From contig CAMYWP010000002.1 of assembly GCA_947302825.1 (NCBI GenBank), positions 1-54,324 of the forward strand: DNA of 54,324 nucleotides, written 5' to 3'. Both the position numbers and the translations under genes were made by a program. The notes beneath the pieces were generated by a model, which did not search any database, had not been told where the DNA came from, and saw only the letters and a list, made by a program, of their open reading frames with translations. Numbering within the stretch: the stretch's first letter is position 1; each line of letters begins with the position of its first letter. Shown here in pieces: positions 8,736-18,060 of the stretch. This DNA is from an uncultured Bacteroidales bacterium. GTDB taxonomy: Bacteria; Bacteroidota; Bacteroidia; Bacteroidales; UBA932.

Positions 8736-10028
8736 TTATTCGTACGGTCTCTTCTGGAACCAGATGTCAAAGACATTCAGGCCCACGTTAAAGCCAAAGT
8801 AAGTCTCCTTAACCTGGGAGCTGGCCAGGCCGCGCCGGCCGAAATCCAGACCCACTGTGAGGCCGTTGTACCAGCGGAAAACCGGTAAGGTGGTACCCAG
8901 GGTGATACCGATGGTATTCACGTGCGCGCCGTCTACGGTATAATAGGATTGGTCGAAGTACACGCCTCCCCTATAGGTCCAGCGTTTCATGGGATAGCGG
9001 ATATCGCTGCGGTTAGGGGTGTAGGCAAATCCGGCCCGGATGCTTTGTCCCACCGATTGCCGGAACACGGCATCTCCTACATTGGAAAAGCCTTTTACGG
9101 CATCCAGCCTGGAACGGCTCCAGTTTGTGCGGGTGTAATCCACCTCAATCAGGAGTTTATCCGTATAGCGATAACTGAGTCCCACGCCAATTTCATCGCC
9201 CATGCCAACCTGGTTATTGCCCAGGGTGTCGTTTTCACGGGTTCGGTAATAGTCGCCCAGTTCTTCGTAGTGGATGGTATATCCGGTAAGGTTTGTGGCG
9301 AACTGATAGGTGGCACCCAGGGTAAGGAAAGAACGGGTGGACAGCGGTTGTTCGTACTGCAAACCCAGCTTGGCCGTGAAATTGTTCACCTGCAGGGAGT
9401 CTCCGGAGGCCATGTTACGGAAGGAGGCATCGTCGTAAACGATAGATGCCTTTTTGTTGATATTGCCGAAACGATAATTGGCCTGGGCGCCCAGGGAAAG
9501 CCGATTCCACAGGGTGGCGGCAAAAGCCGCAAACACCTGGTAGATACCGCCGTTGCCGCTGGAAGTAAAGGTACGGTAACCCGTATCCACATCCATTTCG
9601 GAGTAAGATATCTTATATCCTACATCGCTTACCGGTGTGATGCCCACCATCATGGCTGTATGCTTCCACAAGGGGAAGGAAATGACGAAATCGTCGATGT
9701 TGAAAGTGGTGTTCAGCGCCTTCTTATTGCCTTCCGTGAACAGGGAGATGCGGCCATCGAGGCCGAAATCCACCATTAAGGAAAGGGAATCGCGCGCCGT
9801 CATGGAAGCAGGGTTGGTGATATTGATATAGCGGTTGCTGCGGGCTGCAATACCCACGCCGCCCATGCTGCGGTTCCAGGCTGTTCCAGGCTGGTGCAGT
9901 TGACCCATGCCGAATACGGAATAGGGAGAAAAACCCGTGAAAGTTCCGTCCGTCTGCGCCGAAGCGGCCCAGCCGGAAAGAAGCAGTACAACAACCACAG
10001 CCCACTTATTCGCCCATTTTCTGAACAT
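8736..10028 (-). CDS. Outer-membrane beta-barrel protein, FadL/OmpP1-like
   Basis: A 430-residue protein with a signal peptide (cleavage after GWAASA) and a mature chain of amphipathic strands ending in a short aromatic-rich segment. The N-terminal part (FTGFSPYSVFGMGQL, then NRSMGGVGIAARSNRYINITNPAS) resembles the start of FadL-type hydrophobic-substrate channels, in which an NPAS-like motif is common. Barrel strands such as YRFGNINKKASIVYDD and GVGLSYRYTDKLLIEVDYTRTNW are evident. The substrate is unknown. Its start overlaps the 3' end of coaX by 23 bases, so the two are co-expressed. It heads the envelope part of the cluster (barrel - TPR - lptC - PpiD-like). Confidence 0.75.
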   Translation of the reverse strand: MFRKWANKWAVVVVLLLSGWAASAQTDGTFTGFSPYSVFGMGQLHQPGTAWNRSMGGVGIAARSNRYINITNPASMTARDSLSLMVDFGLDGRISLFTEGNKKALNTTFNIDDFVISFPLWKHTAMMVGITPVSDVGYKISYSEMDVDTGYRTFTSSGNGGIYQVFAAFAATLWNRLSLGAQANYRFGNINKKASIVYDDASFRNMASGDSLQVNNFTAKLGLQYEQPLSTRSFLTLGATYQFATNLTGYTIHYEELGDYYRTRENDTLGNNQVGMGDEIGVGLSYRYTDKLLIEVDYTRTNWSRSRLDAVKGFSNVGDAVFRQSVGQSIRAGFAYTPNRSDIRYPMKRWTYRGGVYFDQSYYTVDGAHVNTIGITLGTTLPVFRWYNGLTVGLDFGRRGLASSQVKETYFGFNVGLNVFDIWFQKRPYE

Positions 10029-10734
10029 ATTCGTCTGCCATTAAAGCCAAACCCATCAAAACAAGGTTACAAATTACAAAGATGGAACTTTTCATCCGTT
10101 TTGCAAAATAATTCGCATCACCGCCTGTAAATATGGCGATGTTTTCCGGATGCAGCGCCAGGTAGCCCTCCATCTCAAAAATGATGCCTGAAACCACTCC
10201 GCTGCCTATTGAGGCCTGTTCCGACAAGCCCAACAGTTCCGGTGCCTCCGGAATATCCACCAGCGGAAGAGAACGGGAATAGCGGTTAAGTGCCTTAAAG
10301 CGTGTACGGCAACCCAGGGAAATATTACCGCCGCGATACAGACCGTCTTCGCCGATAAAATCGATGGAAAGGGTGGTGCCGAAATCCACGATGGTGCAGC
10401 CACGACCCTTGAACAGATAACGTGCGGCCAGGATGGCGGCGGCCCTGTCGTAGGAAAGATAGGAGGGAAGTCCGTGGGCTACCAGCCATTCGCGGTGCTG
10501 GCCGTCCAGGATGAGCAGGAAACTGCATTCCTGTTTCAGAAGGGTTTCATCGGCCTGGGAAATGGGATACACGGAAGACACCACCATCACGGAGGGTTTT
10601 TCGCGCTGGGTGAGGGATTGGATGAATTCAATGTACTTTTCCCCTTGGTAACGGAAAGTTTTTCCCAGGGTCATCCGTTCCGACCAGGCGGCCTTCAAAG
10701 CCGTATTTCCTATTTCTACCAGTAAGTTGGCCAT
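10006..10734 (-). CDS. coaX: Type III pantothenate kinase
   Basis: A 242-residue kinase that phosphorylates pantothenate in the first step of coenzyme A synthesis. Motifs: the N-terminal phosphate loop reads EIGNTALK where the family normally has DxGNT; the second ASKHA motif DFGTTLSID is intact and supplies the usual catalytic aspartate; GGNISLG and IGSGVVSGIIFEMEGYL follow as expected. I place the start at the ATG at 10734, not the in-frame ATG nine bases upstream, because the upstream one overlaps a -7 element (TACTTTTG, 10748-10741). Transcription from it would begin at or next to the 10734 ATG. The gene follows mfd by only a few bases and overlaps the barrel gene. Confidence 0.88.
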   Translation of the reverse strand: MANLLVEIGNTALKAAWSERMTLGKTFRYQGEKYIEFIQSLTQREKPSVMVVSSVYPISQADETLLKQECSFLLILDGQHREWLVAHGLPSYLSYDRAAAILAARYLFKGRGCTIVDFGTTLSIDFIGEDGLYRGGNISLGCRTRFKALNRYSRSLPLVDIPEAPELLGLSEQASIGSGVVSGIIFEMEGYLALHPENIAIFTGGDANYFAKRMKSSIFVICNLVLMGLALMADEYVQKMGE

Positions 10735-10740
10735 AGGCTG

Positions 10741-10748
10741 CAAAAGTA
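10741..10748 (-). promoter_or_regulatory. Putative -7 element giving a leaderless coaX transcript
   Basis: TACTTTTG followed by CAGCCT and then the coaX ATG. With the usual distance from the -7 element to the transcription start, the message would begin at or within a base or two of the start codon. The same arrangement (TAnnTTTG-CAGYCT-ATG) occurs at hflX. Confidence 0.45.
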
Positions 10749-10752
10749 CGAA

Positions 10753-13700
10753 TTATTGCAGTTTTTTCAAAATTTCCAGGGCCTTGCCCAGGGAATCCAC
10801 TCCGCGGGAAACGGTCCTTAGTTTTCCCCCGTCTTGATTGAATTTAAATAGAGTAGGGTTATCATTCACCCGGCCCAGTACCTTTTCAAACTGCTTGGAC
10901 TGATAATAGCCTGAGATAGGATTATTTACGAAGAACATTATAAGCATCCCGTTCTTGATGATAATCTTCTCAAAACCGGTGGTGGTACCTAAATTTCTGA
11001 TCTTGACCACCTTGAACAGATTATCCACTTCTTCCGGCATGGTGCCGAAACGGTCCGCTACCTGTGCCGCCAGCCTGTCTATCTCCCTTTCCTGCGTTTG
11101 GGCGTCCAGTACCTTATACACGCGGATCTTTTCGGCCATTACATCTATGTAATCGTCTGGTATATAGGCGGGTTTGTCGGTTTCTATGGTGCAGTCGTCC
11201 ACGTATTTTTCCGTGCCGGAACGGGTGCTGATGCCAGTTTCCATTCCAAGTTCCTCCATGGCTTCGGACAGGATCTTCTGGTAGGTTTCATAGCCCATGT
11301 CGGAGATGAAACCGCTTTGCTCGGCTCCCAGCAGGTTGCCGGCGCCGCGGATATCCAGGTCCTGCATGGCAATGTTGAAGCCGCTGCCCAGGTCGGAGAA
11401 TTCCTCGATAGCACGGAGACGCCTTCTGGCATCGTCACTGATACTTACCAGCGGTGGAACAATCAGGTAGCAGAAAGCCTTTTTATTGGATCGGCCTACC
11501 CTGCCACGCAGCTGGTGCAGGTCACTGAGGCCGATATTCTGCGCCTGATTCACTATGATGGTATTGGCGTTGGGGATGTCCAGGCCGTTTTCGATGATGG
11601 TGGTGCAAAGGAGAAGGTCGTAATCGCCGCGCATAAAGGCCAACATACGGTCTTCCAATTCCTTGCCTTCCATCTGACCGTGCGCCACGCAGATTTTCAT
11701 ATCCGGAACCAGCCGGTGCAGGATATCTTCGATGGCCGGCAATTCCTCCACTTTATTATGGAGGAAGAACACCTGGCCGCCACGGTTCAACTCATAATTG
11801 ATGATACTCTTGATTTCCTGCTCGTTGAACAGGATAATTTCCGTCTGGATGGGGATACGGTTGGGCGGAGGAGTCTGGATAATGGAAAGGTCGCGGGCAC
11901 CCAACAGGGAGAACTGTAGCGTGCGCGGGATGGGAGTGGCCGTAAGGGTAAGAGTATCAACAGAACTCTTCAGCTGGCGCAGTTTTTCTTTGGCCGATAC
12001 GCCGAATTTCTGCTCTTCATCGATAATGAGAAGGCCTAAATCCTTGAATTCAAAGCCGTTTCCTAGAATCTTATGGGTGCCGATCAGAATATCTATAGTA
12101 CCTTCCTTCAGCCGCTTTTTAATGTCGGTGATTTGTTTGGCAGTACGTAAGCGGCTTACATATTCCACCGTGCATGGGAATCCTTCCAAGCGGGATTTGA
12201 AGGTTTCAAAATGCTGCAGGGAAAGGATGGTGGTGGGAACCAATACCGCTACCTGTTTGGAATCCGAAACGGCCTTGAAGGCGGCCCGGATGGCGATTTC
12301 CGTTTTGCCGAAGCCTACATCGCCACAAACGAGACGGTCCATGGGGCAGCGGTCTTCCATATCCTCCTTAACCGCCTTTGTGGCCCGCTCCTGATCCGGC
12401 GTATCCTCGTACATGAAGGAGGATTCCAGTTCTTCCTGCAGATAAGTATCGGCCGAAAAGGCAAATCCATCCGAAGCACGGCGCTTGGCATAGAGCTGAA
12501 TCAGTTCCTTGGCAATGTCCTTGACGCGCGATTTGGCGGCCGATTTCAGGTTGCCCCAGGTCTTGGAACCCAGTTTATTGATGCGAGGCGGCTCCCCTTC
12601 CTTGGAACGGAAACGGGAAATCTTGTGCAGGGAATGCACGGATACAAAGACCACATCTCCCCCGCTGTAGGTGAGTTTCACCACTTCCCTTTCGCGACCG
12701 AAGTTGTCTTTCACCTTCACCAGACCACTGAAAATGCCTACGCCGTGGTCTATGTGTACGATATAATCGCCGCGATTGAAGGCGCTTAAATCGTTCAGGG
12801 TGAGTTGTTCACTCTTTTCTACGGTCCGGCGCAGGCGTACGCGGTGGAACCGGTCGAAAATCTCATGGTCCGAATACCAGCATACCTTGTCTTCGTGGTC
12901 GATAAAGCCGGAATGAATATTCTTTTCCTTTACGAATTCCGGAAGCAGGGCATGCTGATCCTGCAGCATAATGGAGCGCAGGCGTTCCAGCTGGCTTTCT
13001 TTCTCGCCGAAAATCAGTACCCGATAACTGTTTTCCATACGGGTACGGATATCGGAAATGAGCAGTTCGAAGTTTTTGTTGAAAACAGGCTGCGGTGAAA
13101 TATTGAATTTCACCACATGCTCCTCCGGCTGTTGCTGGAGGGGAATATCCAGGAAAACATGCCTGTGGGCCAGTAAGGAAGGGAAAAAATCCTTTTCCTT
13201 ATACATATCCGACGAATCCAGCCATACCAGGGTATCGGCAGGCAAAAGATTAGTCAGGCTTTCCCCTTCTTCGGCTTCCCTGGCGGCAATGTCGGGATAA
13301 ATATCGGCCTGCTTTAATTTTTCTATGGAAAGCTGGGTGTTGCAGTCGAAGCGATGGATCTTTTCCACTTCGTTGCCGAAAAAGCTGATTCGGTAGGGCT
13401 GGGCCGATGAGTACGAAAAAATGTCGATGACGGCGCCGCGCAGGGCAAACTGGCCGGGTGCCGATACAAAATCCACCTTTTCAAAGCCTTCCTCCAAAAG
13501 ACGGGTACGGATGCTTTCGTAGGGAATTTCCTCCCCTTCCTTTATAATAAATAAGGCATCGGAAAGTTTCCGGGCCGATGGTATTTTTTCTTCCAGCGCC
13601 TCCGGGTAGGTGACGATGAAGAGTTTTTCATCGGCCTGATGATTCAAAAGCTGGCCGATGGCGGCGGTGCGCTGGACACCCAAGGAGGATTTATAATTGC

Positions 13701-13992
13701 TTCGTTCTACGCTTTTTCCAGATTCCGGCAGGAAAAATACACAGTCCCCTTCCACCAGATTATATAAATCGGCCGAACAATATTCGGCGGATTCACGGGT
13801 GGGTAATACTATGAACTGAACTTCGGGTTTTGCTACCTGTGACAAAATAACCCACCGGGCCGACAGGAAAAGCCCGCTGCAGAAGACTTCTTCCGTACTT
13901 TGAATTTCCTGCTGGAGTTGAGCGGATGATTTTGTACTTATTAACATTCCCTTCATTTTTCCTGTTGAAAAGCTGTTAATAACCCTGTTCAT
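10753..13992 (-). CDS. mfd: Transcription-repair coupling factor
   Basis: A 1079-residue DNA translocase that displaces RNA polymerase stalled at lesions and recruits nucleotide excision repair. From the N-terminus it shows the UvrB-like region, the RNA polymerase-interacting domain (DYIVHIDHGVGIFSG, VFVSVHSLHKISRF), the RecG-like helicase core with Walker A CGDVGFGKTE (about residue 555) and DEEQ box (about 655), TATPIPRTLQFSL, the motif VI GRVGRSNKKAF, and the C-terminal TRCF domain (IRVYKVLDAQTQEREID). It is slightly shorter than most Bacteroidetes homologs. Several N-terminal methionines (residues 1, 13, 16) are possible starts. It is the first gene of the leftward cluster and divergent from ruvB. 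Confidence 0.97.
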   Translation of the reverse strand: MNRVINSFSTGKMKGMLISTKSSAQLQQEIQSTEEVFCSGLFLSARWVILSQVAKPEVQFIVLPTRESAEYCSADLYNLVEGDCVFFLPESGKSVERSNYKSSLGVQRTAAIGQLLNHQADEKLFIVTYPEALEEKIPSARKLSDALFIIKEGEEIPYESIRTRLLEEGFEKVDFVSAPGQFALRGAVIDIFSYSSAQPYRISFFGNEVEKIHRFDCNTQLSIEKLKQADIYPDIAAREAEEGESLTNLLPADTLVWLDSSDMYKEKDFFPSLLAHRHVFLDIPLQQQPEEHVVKFNISPQPVFNKNFELLISDIRTRMENSYRVLIFGEKESQLERLRSIMLQDQHALLPEFVKEKNIHSGFIDHEDKVCWYSDHEIFDRFHRVRLRRTVEKSEQLTLNDLSAFNRGDYIVHIDHGVGIFSGLVKVKDNFGREREVVKLTYSGGDVVFVSVHSLHKISRFRSKEGEPPRINKLGSKTWGNLKSAAKSRVKDIAKELIQLYAKRRASDGFAFSADTYLQEELESSFMYEDTPDQERATKAVKEDMEDRCPMDRLVCGDVGFGKTEIAIRAAFKAVSDSKQVAVLVPTTILSLQHFETFKSRLEGFPCTVEYVSRLRTAKQITDIKKRLKEGTIDILIGTHKILGNGFEFKDLGLLIIDEEQKFGVSAKEKLRQLKSSVDTLTLTATPIPRTLQFSLLGARDLSIIQTPPPNRIPIQTEIILFNEQEIKSIINYELNRGGQVFFLHNKVEELPAIEDILHRLVPDMKICVAHGQMEGKELEDRMLAFMRGDYDLLLCTTIIENGLDIPNANTIIVNQAQNIGLSDLHQLRGRVGRSNKKAFCYLIVPPLVSISDDARRRLRAIEEFSDLGSGFNIAMQDLDIRGAGNLLGAEQSGFISDMGYETYQKILSEAMEELGMETGISTRSGTEKYVDDCTIETDKPAYIPDDYIDVMAEKIRVYKVLDAQTQEREIDRLAAQVADRFGTMPEEVDNLFKVVKIRNLGTTTGFEKIIIKNGMLIMFFVNNPISGYYQSKQFEKVLGRVNDNPTLFKFNQDGGKLRTVSRGVDSLGKALEILKKLQ

Positions 13993-14206
13993 AAGTCACT
14001 GGCGATAGGTGGGGAAAATTGGAGCTAGAACCATCCACAGGACATTCACAGGATATGAGCGGGTTTTTAACAAGGTTTTTATAGGTATAAATAATTGATT
14101 TTTATAAGATTATATTTTATTATCAACATATTAACAGCCTTATAAAAACATTAATATCTTAAAAATAAAAACTATATTTGTATTTGAATTGAACTGACCG
14201 CAAGCC
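13993..14206. promoter_or_regulatory. AT-rich divergent spacer between mfd and ruvB
   Basis: A 214-base gene-free stretch, strongly AT-rich from about 14090 to 14175. It must hold the promoters of both genes. It contains several 9-mers close to the DnaA box (CATCCACAG 14032-14040, ATTCACAGG 14044-14052, TTATCAACA 14120-14128), none a perfect match. The ruvB -7 element lies at its right end. Confidence 0.45.
14173..14180 (+). promoter_or_regulatory. Putative -7 promoter element of ruvB
   Basis: TATATTTG, an exact TAnnTTTG match, 26 bases before the ruvB ATG. The upstream region is almost pure A and T and no distinct -33 element stands out. Confidence 0.5.
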
Positions 14207-15247
14207 ATGACCGACTTTGACCCGCACAATCCGGCAGACCGCAAAGATAGTGAATTTGAAGGAATAATCCGTCCGCAGGAGCTGGATGATTTCACCGGAC
14301 AGAAGGAAATCGTTTCTAACCTGAATATATATATAAAGGCTGCCAAACTCAGGGGGGAAGCTTTGGATCATGTGTTGTTCCATGGCCCTCCCGGTCTGGG
14401 TAAGACCACCCTGGCACATATTATAGCCAACGAAATGGGCGTGAATATGAAGGTGACTTCGGGTCCCGTTCTGGATAAGCCCGGCGATCTGGCAGGACTG
14501 CTTACATCCCTGGAAACCGGCGATGTGCTTTTTATCGATGAAATCCACCGGCTTTCTCCGGAAGTGGAGGAATACCTTTATTCGGCCATGGAGGATTATG
14601 TGATCGATATCATGATCGATAAGGGACCGGGGGCTCGTTCCGTCCGAATAAATCTGAATCCTTTCACGCTTGTAGGTGCCACCACCAGGAGTGGCTTGCT
14701 GACGGCGCCGCTGCGGGATCGTTTCGGCATCAATTGCGCACTTGAGTATTACGATGTGGAGGATCTTAAGAAGATTGTGATTCGCAGCGCAACCATCCTG
14801 AATTTGGAAATCGACGACGATGCAGCCGGAGAGATTGCCCTCCGCAGCCGTGGAACGGCCCGAATCGCCAATGCACTGCTTAAGCGTGTGCGGGACTTCG
14901 CCCAGGTACTTGGAGACGGACGCATCAATCTGGAAATCACGCGTTTCGCCCTGAATAAACTCAAGATTGATAAGCGCGGTCTGGATGCCATCGACAACAA
15001 AATTCTCCGTACGCTCATCCTTACCTTCAAAGGCGGGCCTGTGGGTATCGGCACTCTTGCCACCTCCGTAAGTGAAGACGCCGGCACCCTGGAAGAAGTC
15101 TACGAACCTTTCCTCATCAAGGAAGGCTTCATCATCCGTACCCAGCGCGGCCGCGTAGCCACCGACCTCACCTACCAGCACCTGGGTATGGAATCCTATT
15201 TAGTTCAACGTAAATACAATCCCGATGAAAACGGCACTTTATTCTAG
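14207..15247 (+). CDS. ruvB: Holliday junction branch-migration helicase subunit RuvB
   Basis: A 346-residue AAA+ motor that, with RuvA, drives branch migration of Holliday junctions. Walker [11 protein letters not shown] lies near residues 58-67, Walker [24 protein letters not shown] near 108-130, sensor 1 [10 protein letters not shown] near 160, the arginine finger region PLRDRFGI near 170, and the C-terminal winged helix carries [11 protein letters not shown] and [15 protein letters not shown]. Length is typical. The last 23 bases overlap the following secreted hydrolase, which is unrelated in function. ruvA is not in the window. Confidence 0.97.
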   Translation: MTDFDPHNPADRKDSEFEGIIRPQELDDFTGQKEIVSNLNIYIKAAKLRGEALDHVLFHGPPGLGKTTLAHIIANEMGVNMKVTSGPVLDKPGDLAGLLTSLETGDVLFIDEIHRLSPEVEEYLYSAMEDYVIDIMIDKGPGARSVRINLNPFTLVGATTRSGLLTAPLRDRFGINCALEYYDVEDLKKIVIRSATILNLEIDDDAAGEIALRSRGTARIANALLKRVRDFAQVLGDGRINLEITRFALNKLKIDKRGLDAIDNKILRTLILTFKGGPVGIGTLATSVSEDAGTLEEVYEPFLIKEGFIIRTQRGRVATDLTYQHLGMESYLVQRKYNPDENGTLF

Positions 15248-16031
15248 TATTTTATTCCTTTTTTTGAGTATTCCTTCGTTTGCCTGTACCAGTGTGATTG
15301 TGAGTGGGAAGAATACGAAGGATGGGAAGGCGGTGATGTATAAGCACCGGGATTCCAAATGCCAGGATGTGGCGGTGGCGTATTTTCAGGGTGAGAAATA
15401 CAGGCTGATGGGGATTGTGAATGCCGATTGGCGCACCAATCCGCCGAAAGGAGTACCTGCCGGAACGGGCGAGGTATGGGCCGGAGAGAATGAGACCGGT
15501 TTTGCCATTATGAATACGGCCACCTATGATTTAAAAGATGATGATGTGCCTGCCGAACTGATGGATAGGGAAGGTGTCTTCATGTACCGGGCGCTGGAGA
15601 TCTGCGCTACCCTGGAAGATTTTGAAACCTATCTGGACACGCTTTCCAGGCCGATGTATGTAGAAGCCAATTTCGGTGTTATCGACGCCCAGGGCGGAGC
15701 GGCTTATTATGAGGTTAACAACCATAAGTGGGTGAAATATGATGTGAATAAGGAACCTTTAGGATACCGGGTGGTGACCAATTTCACCATGACGGGCCGG
15801 GAGGAAGACAGAAAAGGTGTGGATAGATATATTAAAGCGCATAAGATCCTGGCTTCTACCTATGTACCCATGCAGGAATGGGATCATACTTTCTTTATCA
15901 AGAATATTTCCTGTTCCGGAAAACCCATTTTAAGGGACATTACTTCCTGTGCAGTGGTTTTTGAAGGAAATATCATGTGGGCTTCGCTGGGAAAACCGGA
16001 TCAAGTGCCGTGTTTACCCTATAAGTTATAA
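15225..16031 (+). CDS. Secreted N-terminal-nucleophile amidase (choloylglycine/C45-like)
   Basis: A 268-residue protein whose signal peptide ends SIPSFA|C, so signal peptidase cleavage would leave Cys21 as the first residue of the mature enzyme. This is how Ntn amidohydrolases of the choloylglycine hydrolase / acid ceramidase-like / peptidase C45 superfamily expose their nucleophile. The pattern [14 protein letters not shown] followed by YKHRD (R42, D43) fits the active-site layout of that superfamily, and [17 protein letters not shown] and [24 protein letters not shown] also fit. The residues before Cys21 (S-F-A) do not make a good lipobox, which argues against a lipoprotein. The substrate (bile-acid conjugate, N-acyl amide or peptide) cannot be assigned. 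It overlaps the end of ruvB by 23 bases and lies 71 bases before sdhA. Confidence 0.7.
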   Translation: MKTALYSSILFLFLSIPSFACTSVIVSGKNTKDGKAVMYKHRDSKCQDVAVAYFQGEKYRLMGIVNADWRTNPPKGVPAGTGEVWAGENETGFAIMNTATYDLKDDDVPAELMDREGVFMYRALEICATLEDFETYLDTLSRPMYVEANFGVIDAQGGAAYYEVNNHKWVKYDVNKEPLGYRVVTNFTMTGREEDRKGVDRYIKAHKILASTYVPMQEWDHTFFIKNISCSGKPILRDITSCAVVFEGNIMWASLGKPDQVPCLPYKL

Positions 16032-16060
16032 AAAGTCCTAAGTTATTCCGTAAAAATGCT

Positions 16061-16068
16061 TATATTTG
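16061..16068 (+). promoter_or_regulatory. Putative -7 promoter element of sdhAB
   Basis: TATATTTG lies 34 bases before the sdhA ATG and after the stop of the upstream hydrolase. It would let sdhAB be transcribed separately from ruvB. The -33 region is weak. Confidence 0.5.
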
Positions 16069-16102
16069 TGGACTGAACGGAAAAAATCCAATTTTAAATT
16101 AT

Positions 16103-18052
16103 ATGGCAGATCCTAAATTAATTTCCAAGATTCCGGAGGGACCTATCCAGGAAAAATGGTCCAAGCGTAAAAGCTCTATCCGGGTGGTTTCTCCCAACAA
16201 CAAGCGCAAACTGGAAGTGATTGTGGTGGGTACCGGTCTTGGCGGTGCATCGGCCGCTGCATCTCTGGGTGAGATGGGCTACAACGTCAAGATTTTCTGC
16301 ATCAGCGACTCCCCCCGTCGTGCACACTCCATCGCTGCACAAGGTGGTATCAACGCTGCTAAGAACTACCAGAACGACAACGACTCCGTTTCCCGTCTGT
16401 TCTTCGACACCGTGAAAGGTGGTGACTACCGCAGCCGTGAAGCCAATGTGTATCGTCTGGCAGAAGTGAGTGCCGCCATCATCGACCAGTGCGTGGCACA
16501 GGGTGTTCCTTTTGCCCGTGAATACGGCGGTTACCTGGCCAACCGTTCCTTCGGTGGCGTGCAGGTAAGCCGTACCTTCTATGCCCGCGGACAAACCGGT
16601 CAGCAGTTGCTTCTGGGTGCCTATGCTTCCCTGAATAAGGAAATTGCAGCCGGTACCGTAAAGAGCTATCCCCGCCACGAGATGCTGGATCTGGTCATTA
16701 TCAACGGTGAAGCCAAGGGTATCATTGCCCGCAACCTGGTAACCGGTGAAATCGAGCGTTTCGGCGCCCATGCCGTGGTTCTGGCCACCGGCGGATATGG
16801 AAATACCTATTTCCTCTCCACCAACGCCATGAACTCCAATGGATCGGCCGCTATGCAGGCGTATCGTAAGGGTGCTTTCTTTGCCAATCCTTGCTTTGCT
16901 CAGATTCACCCCACCTGTATCCCTGTTCACGGTGATCAGCAGTGCAAACTCACCCTCATGTCCGAGTCCCTGCGCAACGACGGCCGTATCTGGGTTCCCA
17001 AGAAGATGGAAGACGTGATGAAACTGCGTACCCATCAGATCAAGGCTTCCCAGATTCCTGAGGAAGACCGCGACTACTATCTGGAGCGCCGTTATCCGGC
17101 CTTCGGTAACCTGGTTCCCCGCGACGTAGCTTCCCGCGCCGCCAAGGAGCGCTGCGATGCCGGTTACGGTGTCAATGAAACCGGCCTGGCCGTGTTCCTG
17201 GATTTTGCCGATGCCATCAAGCGCCTGGGTAACCAACGGGTGCAGGAACGCTATGGTAATCTCTTTGACATGTATGAGAAGATTACCAACGTTTCTCCTT
17301 GGGAAGAACCCATGATGATCTATCCGGCTATCCACTACACCATGGGCGGCCTTTGGGTGGACTACGACCTTCAGACCACCATCCCCGGCCTGTTCGCCAT
17401 CGGCGAAGCCAACTTCTCCGACCACGGCGGCAACCGTCTGGGTGCATCGGCCCTTATGCAGGGTCTGGCCGACGGTTACTTCATCCTCCCTTACACTATC
17501 GGCGATTATTTGTCCCATAAGTTTGCGGAGCCCAAGACAGATATCAACGCTCCCGAGTTTGTTGCGGCGGAAAAGGCCGTTATCGACCGGATCGAGAAGA
17601 TTCTTACTGTCAAGGGAACCGAGACCGTGGACAGCATCCACAAGAAACTCGGCCACATCATGTGGGAGTATGTGGGCATGGCCCGCAACGAGGCCGGCCT
17701 GAAGAAGGCCATCGAGGAAATCGGCGAACTCCGGAAGGAATTCTGGAAGACGGTCCGCGTCCCCGGCACGAACGAGGAATTCAACCAGGAGCTTGAAAAG
17801 GCCCTCCGTCTGGTCGACTTCTTCGACATCGGCGAACTGATGGCCCGCGACGCCCTTCACCGCAAGGAGTCCTGCGGCGGCCACTTCCGCGAGGAAATGC
17901 AGACCGAGGAAGGCGAGACCAAGCGCGACGACGAGAACTTCATGTACGTGGGTGCCTGGGAATACAAGGGCGAAGGCGTCGAGCCTGAACTCCACAAGGA
18001 GCCGCTCAAGTATGAGAACATCAAGATTGCGACCCGTAACTATAAAGACTAA
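16103..18052 (+). CDS. sdhA: Succinate dehydrogenase/fumarate reductase flavoprotein subunit
   Basis: A 649-residue FAD subunit that interconverts succinate and fumarate at the cytoplasmic face of the inner membrane. The Rossmann motif [22 protein letters not shown] is near residues 37-58, the covalent-FAD region [12 protein letters not shown] near 75-86, the catalytic parts [20 protein letters not shown] and HPTCIP, and the C-terminal FAD contact [38 protein letters not shown] are intact. It is the Bacteroidetes form (long, soluble start), used as fumarate reductase in anaerobic members. Codon use is strongly biased, as in highly expressed genes. All three of its TCG serine codons occur inside the heptamer ATCGGCC. 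sdhB follows 8 bases later; no sdhC precedes it. Confidence 0.96.
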   Translation: MADPKLISKIPEGPIQEKWSKRKSSIRVVSPNNKRKLEVIVVGTGLGGASAAASLGEMGYNVKIFCISDSPRRAHSIAAQGGINAAKNYQNDNDSVSRLFFDTVKGGDYRSREANVYRLAEVSAAIIDQCVAQGVPFAREYGGYLANRSFGGVQVSRTFYARGQTGQQLLLGAYASLNKEIAAGTVKSYPRHEMLDLVIINGEAKGIIARNLVTGEIERFGAHAVVLATGGYGNTYFLSTNAMNSNGSAAMQAYRKGAFFANPCFAQIHPTCIPVHGDQQCKLTLMSESLRNDGRIWVPKKMEDVMKLRTHQIKASQIPEEDRDYYLERRYPAFGNLVPRDVASRAAKERCDAGYGVNETGLAVFLDFADAIKRLGNQRVQERYGNLFDMYEKITNVSPWEEPMMIYPAIHYTMGGLWVDYDLQTTIPGLFAIGEANFSDHGGNRLGASALMQGLADGYFILPYTIGDYLSHKFAEPKTDINAPEFVAAEKAVIDRIEKILTVKGTETVDSIHKKLGHIMWEYVGMARNEAGLKKAIEEIGELRKEFWKTVRVPGTNEEFNQELEKALRLVDFFDIGELMARDALHRKESCGGHFREEMQTEEGETKRDDENFMYVGAWEYKGEGVEPELHKEPLKYENIKIATRNYKD

Positions 18053-18060
18053 CGACGATT

